Below are positions 55,633-64,000 of a DNA stretch of 64,000 nt, piece by piece (the first letter of the stretch is position 1; each line of letters opens with the position of its first letter). The stretch covers positions 3,782,001-3,846,000 of the forward strand of contig NZ_CP058278.1 in NCBI RefSeq assembly GCF_013389455.1, given 5' to 3'. The position numbers and the translations under genes were made by a program. The notes under the pieces are model-generated. The model saw only the letters and a program-made list of their open reading frames with translations, was not told where the DNA came from and searched no databases. Source of the stretch: Flavobacterium inviolabile (lineage in GTDB: Bacteria > Bacteroidota > Bacteroidia > Flavobacteriales > Flavobacteriaceae).

Positions 55633-57831
55633 TTATAGGACCAGTAGTCCGAAGTCCCGAAGCGTATTGATTGGCTTGGAGTACCAGAAGAGTTCGAAAT
55701 CTTCCTTATCCGAGTTTTCATAATCACTTTTCACTTCGTTAAACGTAAATACTTTGGTATTCGCTACCGAAATTTTAGGCAGCAGCTCTTTGAGCCAGTC
55801 GGCTTCTTCTTTATTTACCTGTATTGTAAAGCTTTCTTTTTTATCGTGAAAAGTCAGGCTTGCCATTTCAAACTGTCGTCCTTTTTTGTTTTTTGTAAAA
55901 TAGGAAACTGCCGGCTTCCCTCCTGTCCATACAATCTTGGCGCTGGATTTTACGGTAAAGTTATCCTCATCCTGCAATGCATTGTAGATATAATCGTGGG
56001 GAACTTTCGTTCGCGGTATTTTAAATTCAAACCAGTCCTGCAACGGGTAATCAAAACAAATCCCATGCATATAATTGAACAGGGATTTTTTCAGTCCGAA
56101 ACTAAACCGGTCGTGATCGGTGCCGGTTGTATCGATATGTACAATATCGTTATTGGCAAAAGAACCGATGGTATCCGTTTCTTTCTGTACGCCAAATTTT
56201 TCAGGATACATTCCAACCGGGCTATGGGCCGTCATTGCAAACTGATGCCAGAATCCGGATTGCAGGATTCCCAATTCAAACAATTGGCGCACCATTTCCA
56301 GGCTGTCTATTGTTTCCTGCGCTGTTTGCGTCGGGAAACCATACATCAGGTAAGCATGTACCATGATACCGGCTTCGGTAAAATTGCGGTTCACTCTTGC
56401 CACCTGCGCTACGGTTACTCCTTTCTGGATCAGTTCCAGCAAACGGTCCGAAGCAACTTCCAGTCCGCCGGAAACGGCAATACAGCCGGAAGCTTTTAGC
56501 AGCAGGCAAAGGTCTTTGGTAAAACTTTTTTCAAACCGGATATTCGTCCACCAGGTAACTGCCAGTTTTCGTTTCAGGATTTCCAGGGCTACCGCTCGCA
56601 TTAATGCCGGCGGTGCGGCTTCGTCTACAAAGTGAAACCCGTTCTGTCCTGTTTGCGCCATCAGTTCCTCCATTCTGTCAACCAGCATTTTGGCGGCAAT
56701 TGGTTCGTAAACCTTTATATAGTCTAATGATATGTCACAGAAAGTACATTTCCCCCAGTAGCAGCCGTGCGCCATCGTCAGCTTATTCCAGCGTCCGTCA
56801 CTCCACATACGGTGCATCGGGTTCACGATTTCAATAACCGAAATGTATTTATCAAGCAGTAAATCGCTGTAATCCGGTGTTCCTACTTCGGATTGTTTAT
56901 AATCCCGGCAGGCAGGATTATTGATATAGGTTACTTCCCCTTCCGATAAGACAAACGTCCGTTTCAGGGCTTCTTTCGGCAATTTGCCTTCCACATAAGC
57001 GATCATGTTTTCCACCGGCGCTTCTCCGTCATCCAATGTTATAAAGTCAAAGAATTCCATCACCCGCGTATCTGTAAGGGAGCGCAATTCCGTATTGGGA
57101 AAACCGCCGCCCATGGCGACCTTGATTTCCGGATGGTGCTTTTTGATCCATTGTGCGCAACGAAAAGCGCTGTACAGATTTCCGGGAAACGGCACAGAGA
57201 AAGCCACTATTTCCGGCTGAATCTCCTGTAGTCTTTCCTCCAGAAGCTGTAAGGTGATCTGATCGATATAGGTGTATTCCTGCTGAAGCGTGGCATGCAG
57301 TTCGTCAAAAGAATTGGCGGAACGGCCTAAGCGTTCAGCATAACGGCTAAAGCCAAAATGCGGATCGATACATTCCACTATCAAATCTGAAATATCTTCC
57401 AGATAGAGCGTTGCCAGGTGCTTCCCTTTGTCCTGTGTTCCCATCGTACCAAAAGCCCAGTCCAGTTCTTCCAGCTGTGCAAAGCGGGACGCTTCCGGAA
57501 GGAAATCTTCCTGGCAGATCAAATGGGATAAAGTTGGATTTTTCCCTTGCAGGAATAAGATAACCGGATCAATCGTCTTGATATATTCGTCCTGTAGAGC
57601 AATAATACGCTGACTGTTTTCAGAATATTGCTGGGCTTTGCCTTCAATTTCGACAAACAGGCGGATAAGTCCTTCTTTGGAAAACAATTTCAGGATCACT
57701 TCGATACCCAAATCCGCCTGGAAAGAGGAGATATTTTTGGTATTCAGAAAACCTTTCACATAAGCCGTTCCCGGATAGGGTGTGTTGAGCTGTGTAAAAG
57801 GCGGTGTGATTAGGAAAATTGTTGTCGGCAT
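55633..57831 (-). CDS. B12-binding-type radical SAM protein
   Basis: 732 residues. An N-terminal region resembles a cobalamin-binding Rossmann domain: PEIVAFSVPFPGNLYSAFRC, VAMGGGFPN at about residues 207-246, without a clear DxHxxG cobalamin-ligand motif. The radical SAM barrel begins at MAHGCYWGKCTFCDIS, in which the cysteines are C357, C362, C365 (CX4CX2C rather than CX3CX2C), then VDEAAPP, GGLEVASDRLLELIQKGVT and MYGFPTQT. The last 170 residues are a separate domain. The protein family is widespread in Bacteroidetes and lacks a firm substrate. Single gene with its own promoter. Confidence 0.75.
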   Translation of the reverse strand: MPTTIFLITPPFTQLNTPYPGTAYVKGFLNTKNISSFQADLGIEVILKLFSKEGLIRLFVEIEGKAQQYSENSQRIIALQDEYIKTIDPVILFLQGKNPTLSHLICQEDFLPEASRFAQLEELDWAFGTMGTQDKGKHLATLYLEDISDLIVECIDPHFGFSRYAERLGRSANSFDELHATLQQEYTYIDQITLQLLEERLQEIQPEIVAFSVPFPGNLYSAFRCAQWIKKHHPEIKVAMGGGFPNTELRSLTDTRVMEFFDFITLDDGEAPVENMIAYVEGKLPKEALKRTFVLSEGEVTYINNPACRDYKQSEVGTPDYSDLLLDKYISVIEIVNPMHRMWSDGRWNKLTMAHGCYWGKCTFCDISLDYIKVYEPIAAKMLVDRMEELMAQTGQNGFHFVDEAAPPALMRAVALEILKRKLAVTWWTNIRFEKSFTKDLCLLLKASGCIAVSGGLEVASDRLLELIQKGVTVAQVARVNRNFTEAGIMVHAYLMYGFPTQTAQETIDSLEMVRQLFELGILQSGFWHQFAMTAHSPVGMYPEKFGVQKETDTIGSFANNDIVHIDTTGTDHDRFSFGLKKSLFNYMHGICFDYPLQDWFEFKIPRTKVPHDYIYNALQDEDNFTVKSSAKIVWTGGKPAVSYFTKNKKGRQFEMASLTFHDKKESFTIQVNKEEADWLKELLPKISVANTKVFTFNEVKSDYENSDKEDFELFWYSKPINTLRDFGLLVL

Positions 57832-57855
57832 CTTTACGTTACTTCATTGAGACTG

Positions 57856-57863
57856 CAAAAGTA
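57856..57863 (-). promoter_or_regulatory. -7 element TACTTTTG for the radical SAM gene
   Basis: Perfect TAnnTTTG on the minus strand, 24 nt ahead of the ATG at 57831. No -33 TTG. Confidence 0.45.
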
Positions 57864-57913
57864 TCACATTTTTAAAAATAAATCAGCTTTATCAACGATA
57901 CATCAGCGGCTGC

Positions 57914-58870
57914 TTATAATGCCACCGTTTCTATAGCGTTTAGTTTGTCGACATACAAAACCGTTTCCTGATTTTCATGATCGCCGGAAAACATTGACAG
58001 GAATTTCGCGCCATAGACGATCTCCTTAAAAGTATAAGATGTCCGTTTAACAACCGTAGTACTGAACATATCGTCGAAAACCTTGATAAAAACCAGTATT
58101 TCACCCTGTTGTTTTTCAAAGTCTTCCTTACTAAAAGCCGCCAGCGGACTGCTCTCCGTGATAGGGTGCACCAGAGTCCAGCTCAGCGTCAGCATATTGA
58201 TCTTATCCAGTTCCAAATCCAGCGTAAAGAATTTATTTACTTTCTTTCCGTCTTCTTCAAAATTCAGCCCTAACGTAACTTTTGCTTCCGCTTCCATCAG
58301 GTTGGTATTTTTATAAGGTGTTAGCCGGATCATTAAGGCTTTGGAGTCTTTATAGGGAGCAATTACCGCAATATCCGAAAAACGGACCAGTGCTTTCGGC
58401 TTACTGAATCTTCCGTAAAACAAGCCGGTCGCTATGGCAAAGCTCAGCAATCCGAACAGCGCTTCCACGGAAGCGACAAAACTGGAGGCAAATCCGGTCG
58501 GACTGATGTGTCCGTAGCCCACAGTCGTAAAAGTCTGTGCACTGAAAAAGAATGCCTGACCGAATTGATTGAGCGGTGTGACGGCATTGATACCCTGCAG
58601 GTGTTCCACCCCGATGCCATAGTAAATACAGGCAAAAAGAAAATTAACCGCCAGGTAAAAGGCAAAAATGATAAACATGAATTTCCAGCGCTTCACTTCG
58701 ATCATTGCATGGTACCAGCTTATTTTTTCCGCCCGTCCGATACCGACTTTCCTCACATTCGCATTTCCGTTTTTATTTACAAAACGCCCGGCATAACCGG
58801 AGGCATTCACTCCAAAGCCGGTGTTCTCATCCGCTTTAGCCCTGGAATTTATTTTCTTTAGAAAAGCCAT
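57914..58870 (-). CDS. Inward-rectifier-type potassium channel (KirBac)
   Basis: 318 residues. N-terminal slide helix with ISWYHAMIEVKRWKFMF; TM1 about residues 62-83; pore helix and selectivity filter TTVGYGH (T116 to H121); TM2 about 128-152; then the cytoplasmic Kir beta-sandwich (ALVRFSDIAVIAPYKDSKALMIRLTPYKNT, LTLSWTLVHPITESSPL). The filter keeps TVGYG. It conducts K+ across the inner membrane, gated by lipid and ligand at the cytoplasmic domain. Single gene. Confidence 0.9.
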   Translation of the reverse strand: MAFLKKINSRAKADENTGFGVNASGYAGRFVNKNGNANVRKVGIGRAEKISWYHAMIEVKRWKFMFIIFAFYLAVNFLFACIYYGIGVEHLQGINAVTPLNQFGQAFFFSAQTFTTVGYGHISPTGFASSFVASVEALFGLLSFAIATGLFYGRFSKPKALVRFSDIAVIAPYKDSKALMIRLTPYKNTNLMEAEAKVTLGLNFEEDGKKVNKFFTLDLELDKINMLTLSWTLVHPITESSPLAAFSKEDFEKQQGEILVFIKVFDDMFSTTVVKRTSYTFKEIVYGAKFLSMFSGDHENQETVLYVDKLNAIETVAL

Positions 58871-58967
58871 AAGGTATATTTTAAGTAAAGCTAAAAAAAA
58901 TCCGATTTCAAAATATTTTAAAAGACATGATATTTTTTTTATACATTTAATGTAAACACCTCTAAAT

Positions 58968-59285
58968 ATGAAAAATATTACATTGTCTGTTCAACCATTT
59001 GGAAATTCAAAATACAGATTAGGAATCAAATTAGACGATTCAAGAACCTATTTTGTCAAAAGACATAGAGAAGTGATTCTAAAAATTGAAGACCAAACAA
59101 TTAACACAAAAACTACTTGTGGTCCTCCTTTAAACAAAGGTTTTGACTTGAGTGAAACTGCAATTCATCAGTGGATTATAGATAATTCATTTCATAAATA
59201 CATCCCCAGAAAGCCAACTAAATTAATTTTTAAATTAGATATCAATAATGGTTTAATTACTCTAACTTATCTAAATAAAGAATAA
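58968..59285 (+). CDS. Hypothetical protein, orphan small gene
   Basis: 105 residues (MKNITLSVQPFGNSKYRLGI). No signal peptide, membrane helix or known motif; predicted to be mostly beta strands with a basic middle (VKRHREVILKIE, FHKYIPRKPTK). It is AT-richer than its neighbours and stands alone between the Kir gene and carB. The stop codon abuts the T tract of the carB terminator. I do not recognise it. Possibly recently acquired. Confidence 0.55.
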   Translation: MKNITLSVQPFGNSKYRLGIKLDDSRTYFVKRHREVILKIEDQTINTKTTCGPPLNKGFDLSETAIHQWIIDNSFHKYIPRKPTKLIFKLDINNGLITLTYLNKE

Positions 59286-59309
59286 AAAAAGTCCCGATAA
59301 ATCGGGACT
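59284..59309 (-). terminator. Terminator after carB
   Basis: AGTCCCGAT/ATCGGGACT with a 2-nt apparent loop that can open wider; seven T follow on the minus strand. It overlaps the end of the convergent small gene. Confidence 0.8.
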
Positions 59310-59330
59310 CTTCAAATATATATTGTCGTA

Positions 59331-62183
59331 TTATTTACTTAAATACATTTTTCTTCTGGAGTACAATTCGTAGAACTGATCGTCTTTCAGGTCATCGATA
59401 AACAAGATGCTTTCTCCTGTGGATTTCATTTCCGGTCCTAAAGCTTTGTTTACATTTTTGAATTTGCTGAAAGAGAATACCGGCTGCTTGATGGCATATC
59501 CTTTTAACTGCGGGTTAAAGGTAAAGTCGGTTACTTTCTTTTCACCCAGCATTACTTTTGTCGCATAATTTACATACGGCTCCCCATACGCTTTAGCGAT
59601 AAAAGGAACGGTACGGGACGCTCTCGGGTTTGCTTCAATGATGTATACGGTATCGTCTTTAATAGCGAACTGTATGTTGATCAGACCTACTGTTTTTAGT
59701 GCCAGGGCAATTTTGTGGGTATGGTCTTTGATTTGCTGCATCACAAACTCTCCTAAGTTAAAAGGCGGCAATGTCGCATTACTGTCTCCCGAGTGGATTC
59801 CGCATGGCTCGATATGCTCCATGATTCCGATGATGTACACGTTTTCTCCGTCGCAGATAGCATCTGCTTCCGCTTCAATAGCTCCGTCAAGATAATGGTC
59901 TAACAACAGTTTATTATTTGGAATTTTGCGTAGTAAATCCACCACGTGCTCTTCCAGTTCTTCTTTGTTGATAACGATCTTCATTCCTTGTCCTCCCAAT
60001 ACGTAAGATGGTCTTACCAATAACGGGAAGTCTAATTTATCGGCTAATTTTGATGCTTCGTCTGCACTTTCTGCTACTCCAAATTGCGGGAAAGGAATTT
60101 TTAATTCTTCCAGTAATTCCGAGAAACGTCCTCTGTCCTCAGCCAGATCCAGTGCATCAAAACTGGTTCCGATTATTTTTACGCCGTATTTAGACAGTTT
60201 TTCAGCCAATTTCAAGGCTGTCTGCCCGCCTAACTGTACGATCACTCCTTCCGGTTTTTCATGGCGGATAATGTCGTAGATATGTTCCCAGAAAACCGGT
60301 TCGAAGTACAGTTTATCGGCCGTATCAAAATCGGTTGAAACCGTTTCAGGATTACAGTTAATCATGATGGTTTCATAACCGCATTCTGCTGCTGCCAATA
60401 CACCGTGTACACAGGAATAATCGAATTCGATCCCCTGTCCGATGCGGTTTGGTCCCGAGCCCAGTACAATTACTTTCTTTTTGTCGGTTACAATACTTTC
60501 ATTGTCTACATAACGGGTTCCGTCTGCTTTTTCAATTTCTGCCTCAAATGTAGAGTAGTAATACGGTGTTTTTGCCTTAAACTCGGCCGCACAGGTATCT
60601 ACCAGTTTGTACACACGTTTTACGCCCAAATCCTCACGAAGTCTGTAAATCTGACTTTCCAGACAGCCTAACATGTGTGCGATCTGTCTGTCGGCAAATC
60701 CTTTTTGTTTTGCTTCCAGCAACAGTTCTTTGGATAAGGTATCGATATTGTATTTTGAAATTTCTTTTTCTAAAGCATACAGTTCTTCATATTGTTTTAA
60801 GAACCACATGTCAATTTTGGTAATCTCATGAATTCTGCTCAATGGAATTCCCATTGCAATCGCATCATAAATTACGAATACACGATCCCAGCTGGCGTGC
60901 GTCAGCTTATCAATGATCTGGTCGTAATTGGTATATCCTTTTCCGTCTGCACCCAATCCGTTGCGTTTGATCTCCAACGATTGTGTTGCTTTGTGCAATG
61001 CTTCCTGGAAAGAACGCCCGATTCCCATTACTTCCCCTACGGATTTCATCTGCAATCCTAAGGTTCTGTCGGCTCCTTCAAATTTATCAAAGTTCCAACG
61101 CGGTATTTTTACAATTACATAATCTAATGTAGGCTCAAATAAGGCCGATGTTGATTTTGTAATCTGATTTTCCAATTCATCCAATGAATATCCCAATGCC
61201 AGCTTGGTTGCAATTTTAGCGATCGGATAACCGGTTGCTTTTGAAGCCAATGCCGAAGAACGGGACACACGCGGGTTAATTTCAATGGCAACGATATCTT
61301 CCTTTTCATCCGGAGAAACGGCAAACTGCACATTACATCCTCCTGCAAAGTTTCCGATGCTGCGCATCATCAAAATTGCCATGTCACGCATTCTCTGGAA
61401 CGTTCTGTCTGATAAGGTCATTGCCGGAGCAACGGTAATACTGTCGCCGGTGTGGATACCCATCGGGTCCATATTTTCGATCGTACAGATAATTACGACG
61501 TTGTCGTTTTTATCCCGTAACAATTCCAATTCATATTCTTTCCATCCCAAAAGTGCTTTATCAATCAACACTTCGTGGATAGGTGACGCTTCCAGTCCTC
61601 TTGTCAGCAAATCGTCGAAATCCTCTTTTTTATGTACAAAAGCGGCTCCGGTTCCTCCTAAGGTAAAGGACGGACGGATTACCAGCGGAAAGCCGAATTC
61701 CTGAGCAATTTCTTTTCCTTTAAGGAATGAGTTTGCTGTTTTTGCCGGCGCTACCGGAATTTCAATTTTTTCTAAAAGCTGTTTGAACTGCTCTCTGTCC
61801 TCTGTAACATTAATGGCATTGACATCAACACCAATCAATTTTACATTAAAATCCTGCCAAATTCCTTTTTCGTCTGCTTCCAGACATAAGTTCAACGCTG
61901 TCTGTCCACCCATAGTCGGTAAAACAGCATCGATCTGCGGATGCGCTTTAAGGATTTCTATTATTGATTTTGTAGTTAGTGGTTTTAAATAAATATGGTC
62001 CGCCATGGAAGGATCCGTCATGATCGTTGCCGGATTTGAGTTAATCAAAATAACTTCAATTCCCTCTTCACGAAGCGATCGCGCCGATTGTGATCCGGAA
62101 TAGTCAAACTCGCAGGCCTGACCGATAACGATAGGTCCTGAACCAATAATTAAAACCGATTTTATTGAATTGTCTTTAGGCAT
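59331..62183 (-). CDS. carB: Carbamoyl-phosphate synthase large subunit, short form
   Basis: 950 residues, about 120 shorter than the E. coli enzyme. Both ATP-grasp halves are intact: first GSGPIVIGQACEFDYSG, RPSFTLGGTGA, EINPRVSRSSALASKATGYPIA; second LGSGPNRIGQGIEFDYSCVH, RPSYVLGGQGM and EANPRASRTVPFIAKAYG. The protein ends (SRRKMYLSK) where the C-terminal MGS-like allosteric domain would begin. It makes carbamoyl phosphate from bicarbonate, ammonia and two ATP for pyrimidines and arginine. No carA in the window. Followed by a strong terminator. Confidence 0.95.
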   Translation of the reverse strand: MPKDNSIKSVLIIGSGPIVIGQACEFDYSGSQSARSLREEGIEVILINSNPATIMTDPSMADHIYLKPLTTKSIIEILKAHPQIDAVLPTMGGQTALNLCLEADEKGIWQDFNVKLIGVDVNAINVTEDREQFKQLLEKIEIPVAPAKTANSFLKGKEIAQEFGFPLVIRPSFTLGGTGAAFVHKKEDFDDLLTRGLEASPIHEVLIDKALLGWKEYELELLRDKNDNVVIICTIENMDPMGIHTGDSITVAPAMTLSDRTFQRMRDMAILMMRSIGNFAGGCNVQFAVSPDEKEDIVAIEINPRVSRSSALASKATGYPIAKIATKLALGYSLDELENQITKSTSALFEPTLDYVIVKIPRWNFDKFEGADRTLGLQMKSVGEVMGIGRSFQEALHKATQSLEIKRNGLGADGKGYTNYDQIIDKLTHASWDRVFVIYDAIAMGIPLSRIHEITKIDMWFLKQYEELYALEKEISKYNIDTLSKELLLEAKQKGFADRQIAHMLGCLESQIYRLREDLGVKRVYKLVDTCAAEFKAKTPYYYSTFEAEIEKADGTRYVDNESIVTDKKKVIVLGSGPNRIGQGIEFDYSCVHGVLAAAECGYETIMINCNPETVSTDFDTADKLYFEPVFWEHIYDIIRHEKPEGVIVQLGGQTALKLAEKLSKYGVKIIGTSFDALDLAEDRGRFSELLEELKIPFPQFGVAESADEASKLADKLDFPLLVRPSYVLGGQGMKIVINKEELEEHVVDLLRKIPNNKLLLDHYLDGAIEAEADAICDGENVYIIGIMEHIEPCGIHSGDSNATLPPFNLGEFVMQQIKDHTHKIALALKTVGLINIQFAIKDDTVYIIEANPRASRTVPFIAKAYGEPYVNYATKVMLGEKKVTDFTFNPQLKGYAIKQPVFSFSKFKNVNKALGPEMKSTGESILFIDDLKDDQFYELYSRRKMYLSK

Positions 62184-62233
62184 TGTGTTGTGTTGTATGT
62201 AGTTGTATTTATTTTTAACGAAAAGATATAAAA

Positions 62234-62264
62234 AAAGGCGTTACCATGAATTAGTAACACCTTT
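62234..62264 (-). terminator. Terminator after rpmH
   Basis: On the minus strand AAAGGTGTTAC pairs with GTAACGCCTTT (one mismatch), followed by a T tract. Confidence 0.7.
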
Positions 62265-62285
62265 ATTAACGATTTTAATAAATCA

Positions 62286-62447
62286 TTATTTTTTATGTCT
62301 TGGCTCAGAAGAAACCGTTAACTTATGTCTTCCTTTAGCTCTTCTACGCGCTAATACTTTTCTTCCGTTAGCAGAAGCCATTCTTTCCATGAAACCGTGT
62401 TTGTTTCTTCTTTTTCTTTTTGATGGTTGAAACGTTCTCTTACTCAT
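62286..62447 (-). CDS. rpmH: 50S ribosomal protein L34
   Basis: 53 residues read from the ATG at 62447: [19 protein letters not shown], then [20 protein letters not shown] and a short acidic-basic end EPRHKK. This is the full L34 pattern, slightly longer at the C-terminus than in E. coli. A structural protein of the 50S subunit. It lies 103 nt upstream of carB in the same direction with a terminator between. The promoter is at 62551-62522. Confidence 0.95.
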   Translation of the reverse strand: MSKRTFQPSKRKRRNKHGFMERMASANGRKVLARRRAKGRHKLTVSSEPRHKK

Positions 62448-62521
62448 TGCTTTTTATCTTTAAATCGTGTTTTTAAAATAACAGGTCAGCTTTGAAAATT
62501 CTGTCGCTTCAAAACCGAGTG

Positions 62522-62551
62522 CAAATATACAAAGACTTTTATTTCTGACAA
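62522..62551 (-). promoter_or_regulatory. Promoter of rpmH
   Basis: On the minus strand TTG (62551-62549), 19 nt, TATATTTG (62529-62522). The leader before the rpmH ATG is about 70 nt. Confidence 0.75.
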
Positions 62552-62676
62552 GTGCTTTTAAAAAAATATTTTAAATTCCTTTTGATAATATTATCTTTTA
62601 AGCAATTCTGCCTGCTATATCAAGGTTTTTTAACCTTCTTTGAACAAACTTATTTCGCCTGCTCATTTCATTTTAT

Positions 62677-62684
62677 TACATTTG
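62677..62684 (+). promoter_or_regulatory. -7 element TACATTTG for the gene at 62707
   Basis: Perfect TAnnTTTG, 22 nt ahead of the ATG at 62707. No -33 TTG. Confidence 0.45.
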
Positions 62685-62706
62685 CAAACCTAAATACAAA
62701 AATACT

Positions 62707-63222
62707 ATGTTTCACAGAAATATCAAACTAATCTTAGCTGCATTAATCATTGCATTAGGAATCTGGCAATTCACCGAAAACAATATTGGAAACGGTATCT
62801 TTTTAATACTTTTTTCCTCCATCTTTATTTTACTATATTTCAAAAACGAATTCATATTATTAGCCTTTTTAAAACTTAGAAAACAGGATTTTCCAGGAGC
62901 ACAAAAATGGCTTTCCTATATTAAAAACCCGGAAACTGCTTTAATTAAAAAACAACAGGGGTATTACAATTATTTACACGGATTAATGGTTTCGCAGACA
63001 AATTTATCGGCGGCTGAAAAGTATTTCAAAAAAGCGATTGAATTAGGTTTAAACATGGATCAGGATTTAGCTTTAGCGAAATTAAACCTTGCCGGAATTG
63101 CAATGACCAGAAGACGAAAACTGGAAGCAACCAATCTTCTTAACGAGGCTAAAAAACTGGACAAACAGAACATGCTGAAAGACCAGATTAAAATGATGAA
63201 AGATCAGATGAAAAAAATGTAA
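62707..63222 (+). CDS. Small membrane protein with TPR-like repeats
   Basis: 171 residues. Two short helices (residues 7-20 and 27-45, LILAALIIALGIWQF and FLILFSSIFILLYF) are followed by a cytoplasmic TPR-like region with YYNYLHGLMVSQTNLSAAEKYFKKAIELGL and DLALAKLNLAGIAMTRRRKLEATNLL. C-terminus is Met/Lys/Asp-rich (MKDQMKKM). Such proteins are common next to rpmH in Flavobacteriaceae; function unknown. Followed by a terminator. Confidence 0.75.
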   Translation: MFHRNIKLILAALIIALGIWQFTENNIGNGIFLILFSSIFILLYFKNEFILLAFLKLRKQDFPGAQKWLSYIKNPETALIKKQQGYYNYLHGLMVSQTNLSAAEKYFKKAIELGLNMDQDLALAKLNLAGIAMTRRRKLEATNLLNEAKKLDKQNMLKDQIKMMKDQMKKM

Positions 63223-63246
63223 TAACATTTTGATTATCAAAAATAT

Positions 63247-63272
63247 AAAACGCCTTTTCGGGCGTTTTTTTT
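63247..63272 (+). terminator. Terminator after the TPR membrane protein gene
   Basis: AAAACGCC pairs with GGCGTTTT around TTTTCG, followed by T. Confidence 0.8.
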
Positions 63273-63371
63273 ATGCCCGGCACGCAACCAAACGGTTTTA
63301 GGAACATCTTATAGTCAGATACGTTTATTTACGGCAAAAAATGCCTAACTTTACTACTTAAAGCGTTGGTT

Positions 63372-64000
63372 ATGAATAAATTTTACGTAACAAACATAGC
63401 TTTACTTCTTCTATCTTCTACAGTTCCTGCTCAAGATAACGGCACTATTTTGTTTTCGTATACCCTGCACAAAAACATCCGGCTGTATTCTAAAAAATCT
63501 GATTTAGCCTATACCAAAGGTGATATTGACCGGGGTACTTTTCTTTTTGATTCTCTGGTTAAGAACCAATTAACCGGAACAACATTCGACAATTTCAGCT
63601 TTAAGCGCCTCAAAAAAAGCCGCCTGTACTTAAACAGCATTAAAAAACCTGTATTCCTGATTACGTATGCATCGTGGTGTGTTCCGTCTAAAGGAGAAAT
63701 TCCGGCCTTAAACAAACTGGCACAGCGATACGGAAAAGACATCCAGTTTATTGTGCTGTACTGGGACCGTAAAAACAATATTAAGAAGATTGCCAAAAAA
63801 TTCAACAGCCGCATTGAAGTGTGCTATGCCCACGAAACCTATAACAAGGATGCTTACCTGGTATCTACCCTGAAACATACTTTAGGTTTTCCTACATCTT
63901 ATTTTCTGGATGAGAATTTAAAAGTAGTCAATATCAAGCGCGGCGGTGCCATCCTTACCGAAAAAGCAACCTTTACCAAAGCGCTTGATTTAAACTACAG
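63372..64000 (+). CDS. Thioredoxin-fold TlpA-like protein, monothiol variant (3' partial)
   Basis: At least 209 residues, cut by the window end. Signal peptide MNKFYVTNIALLLLSSTVPA. A middle thioredoxin fold follows: PVFLITYASWCVPSKGEIPALN, where the family CXXC reads C103-V-P-S106, then cis-proline in GFPTSYFLDENL. It is periplasmic and resembles TlpA/ResA-type disulfide reductases, but with a single active-site cysteine. The C-terminal end lies outside the window. Coding was read directly from the ATG at 63372. Confidence 0.75.
   Translation, partial: MNKFYVTNIALLLLSSTVPAQDNGTILFSYTLHKNIRLYSKKSDLAYTKGDIDRGTFLFDSLVKNQLTGTTFDNFSFKRLKKSRLYLNSIKKPVFLITYASWCVPSKGEIPALNKLAQRYGKDIQFIVLYWDRKNNIKKIAKKFNSRIEVCYAHETYNKDAYLVSTLKHTLGFPTSYFLDENLKVVNIKRGGAILTEKATFTKALDLNY

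Noticed and set aside
59284..59309. Perfect inverted repeat as a possible insertion-sequence end
   Set aside because: It has the stem, loop and T tract of a terminator placed after carB, with no partner repeat or transposase.

Overview
This is a 64 kb chromosomal window from a member of the Bacteroidetes, most likely Flavobacteriaceae. The evidence is several secreted proteins ending in type IX secretion (T9SS) sorting domains of types A and B, the RDD/SpoIIM/DUF4129/DUF4350/MoxR/DUF58 cluster, an OstA-like protein, DUF349 and DUF1573 proteins, near absence of Shine-Dalgarno sequences, and recurrent promoter elements of the Bacteroidetes type (-7 TAnnTTTG, sometimes with TTG about 17-19 nt upstream). 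I see no phage, insertion sequence, CRISPR array or rRNA operon. Most gene starts are as given; where the longest reading frame began at an unlikely TTG or GTG I chose an internal start and say so.

Layout. (1) 1-12.5 kb: a surface-polysaccharide locus with four GT2 glycosyltransferases (one cut by the window edge), a GT-C-like membrane protein, a GT-B glycosyltransferase, a Wzx-type flippase, and a dTDP-3-amino-sugar set (FdtA-like ketoisomerase, FdtB-like aminotransferase, FemAB/GNAT-type acyltransferase). Inside it sits a visibly AT-richer two-gene unit (6280-9026): a T9SS-secreted subtilisin-like protein with Glu at the catalytic Asp position, and a tail-fibre-like protein. (2) 12.6-22 kb: a T9SS type B protein, a TRIC/UPF0126 membrane protein, RDD, and a seven-gene membrane/MoxR/DUF58 cluster. 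(3) 22-37.6 kb: mostly housekeeping genes: TrmH-type methyltransferase, serine hydrolase, Rel (p)ppGpp enzyme, Fur, PurA, OstA-like, class III aminotransferase, TPR protein, AroE, DUF349 protein. (4) 37.8-48.8 kb: TypA, ribosomal protein S20, three tandem tRNA-Glu(TTC) genes, ProS, a low-complexity lipoprotein, a FadL-type porin, RimO, a DUF1573 protein, and an OmpR-type two-component system. (5) 48.8-55.6 kb: a T9SS type B protein divergent from a TPR-LytS histidine kinase/LytTR regulator pair, followed by a T9SS leucine-rich-repeat protein. (6) 55.6-64 kb: a B12-type radical SAM protein, a KirBac channel, an orphan small gene, CarB (short form), ribosomal protein L34, a small TPR membrane protein, and a partial thioredoxin-like protein.

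The most informative hidden signal is in region 5. The promoters of the TPR-kinase gene and of the T9SS leucine-rich-repeat gene each carry two copies of an 11-bp direct repeat (ATTCTAAGTCA-like), with an exact 21-bp period, ending exactly 26 bp before the first base of a perfect TAnnTTTG element. Two repeats two helical turns apart are what LytTR regulators bind, and the LytTR gene lies between the two sites. This predicts a self-contained, autoregulated sensory module that controls a secreted surface protein. Other points worth a second look are the Glu-substituted subtilisin with its tail-fibre-like partner, a terminator abutting the aroE start codon, conserved hairpins between the tRNA-Glu copies, a CX4CX2C radical SAM motif, and a thioredoxin-fold protein with CVPS in place of CXXC.
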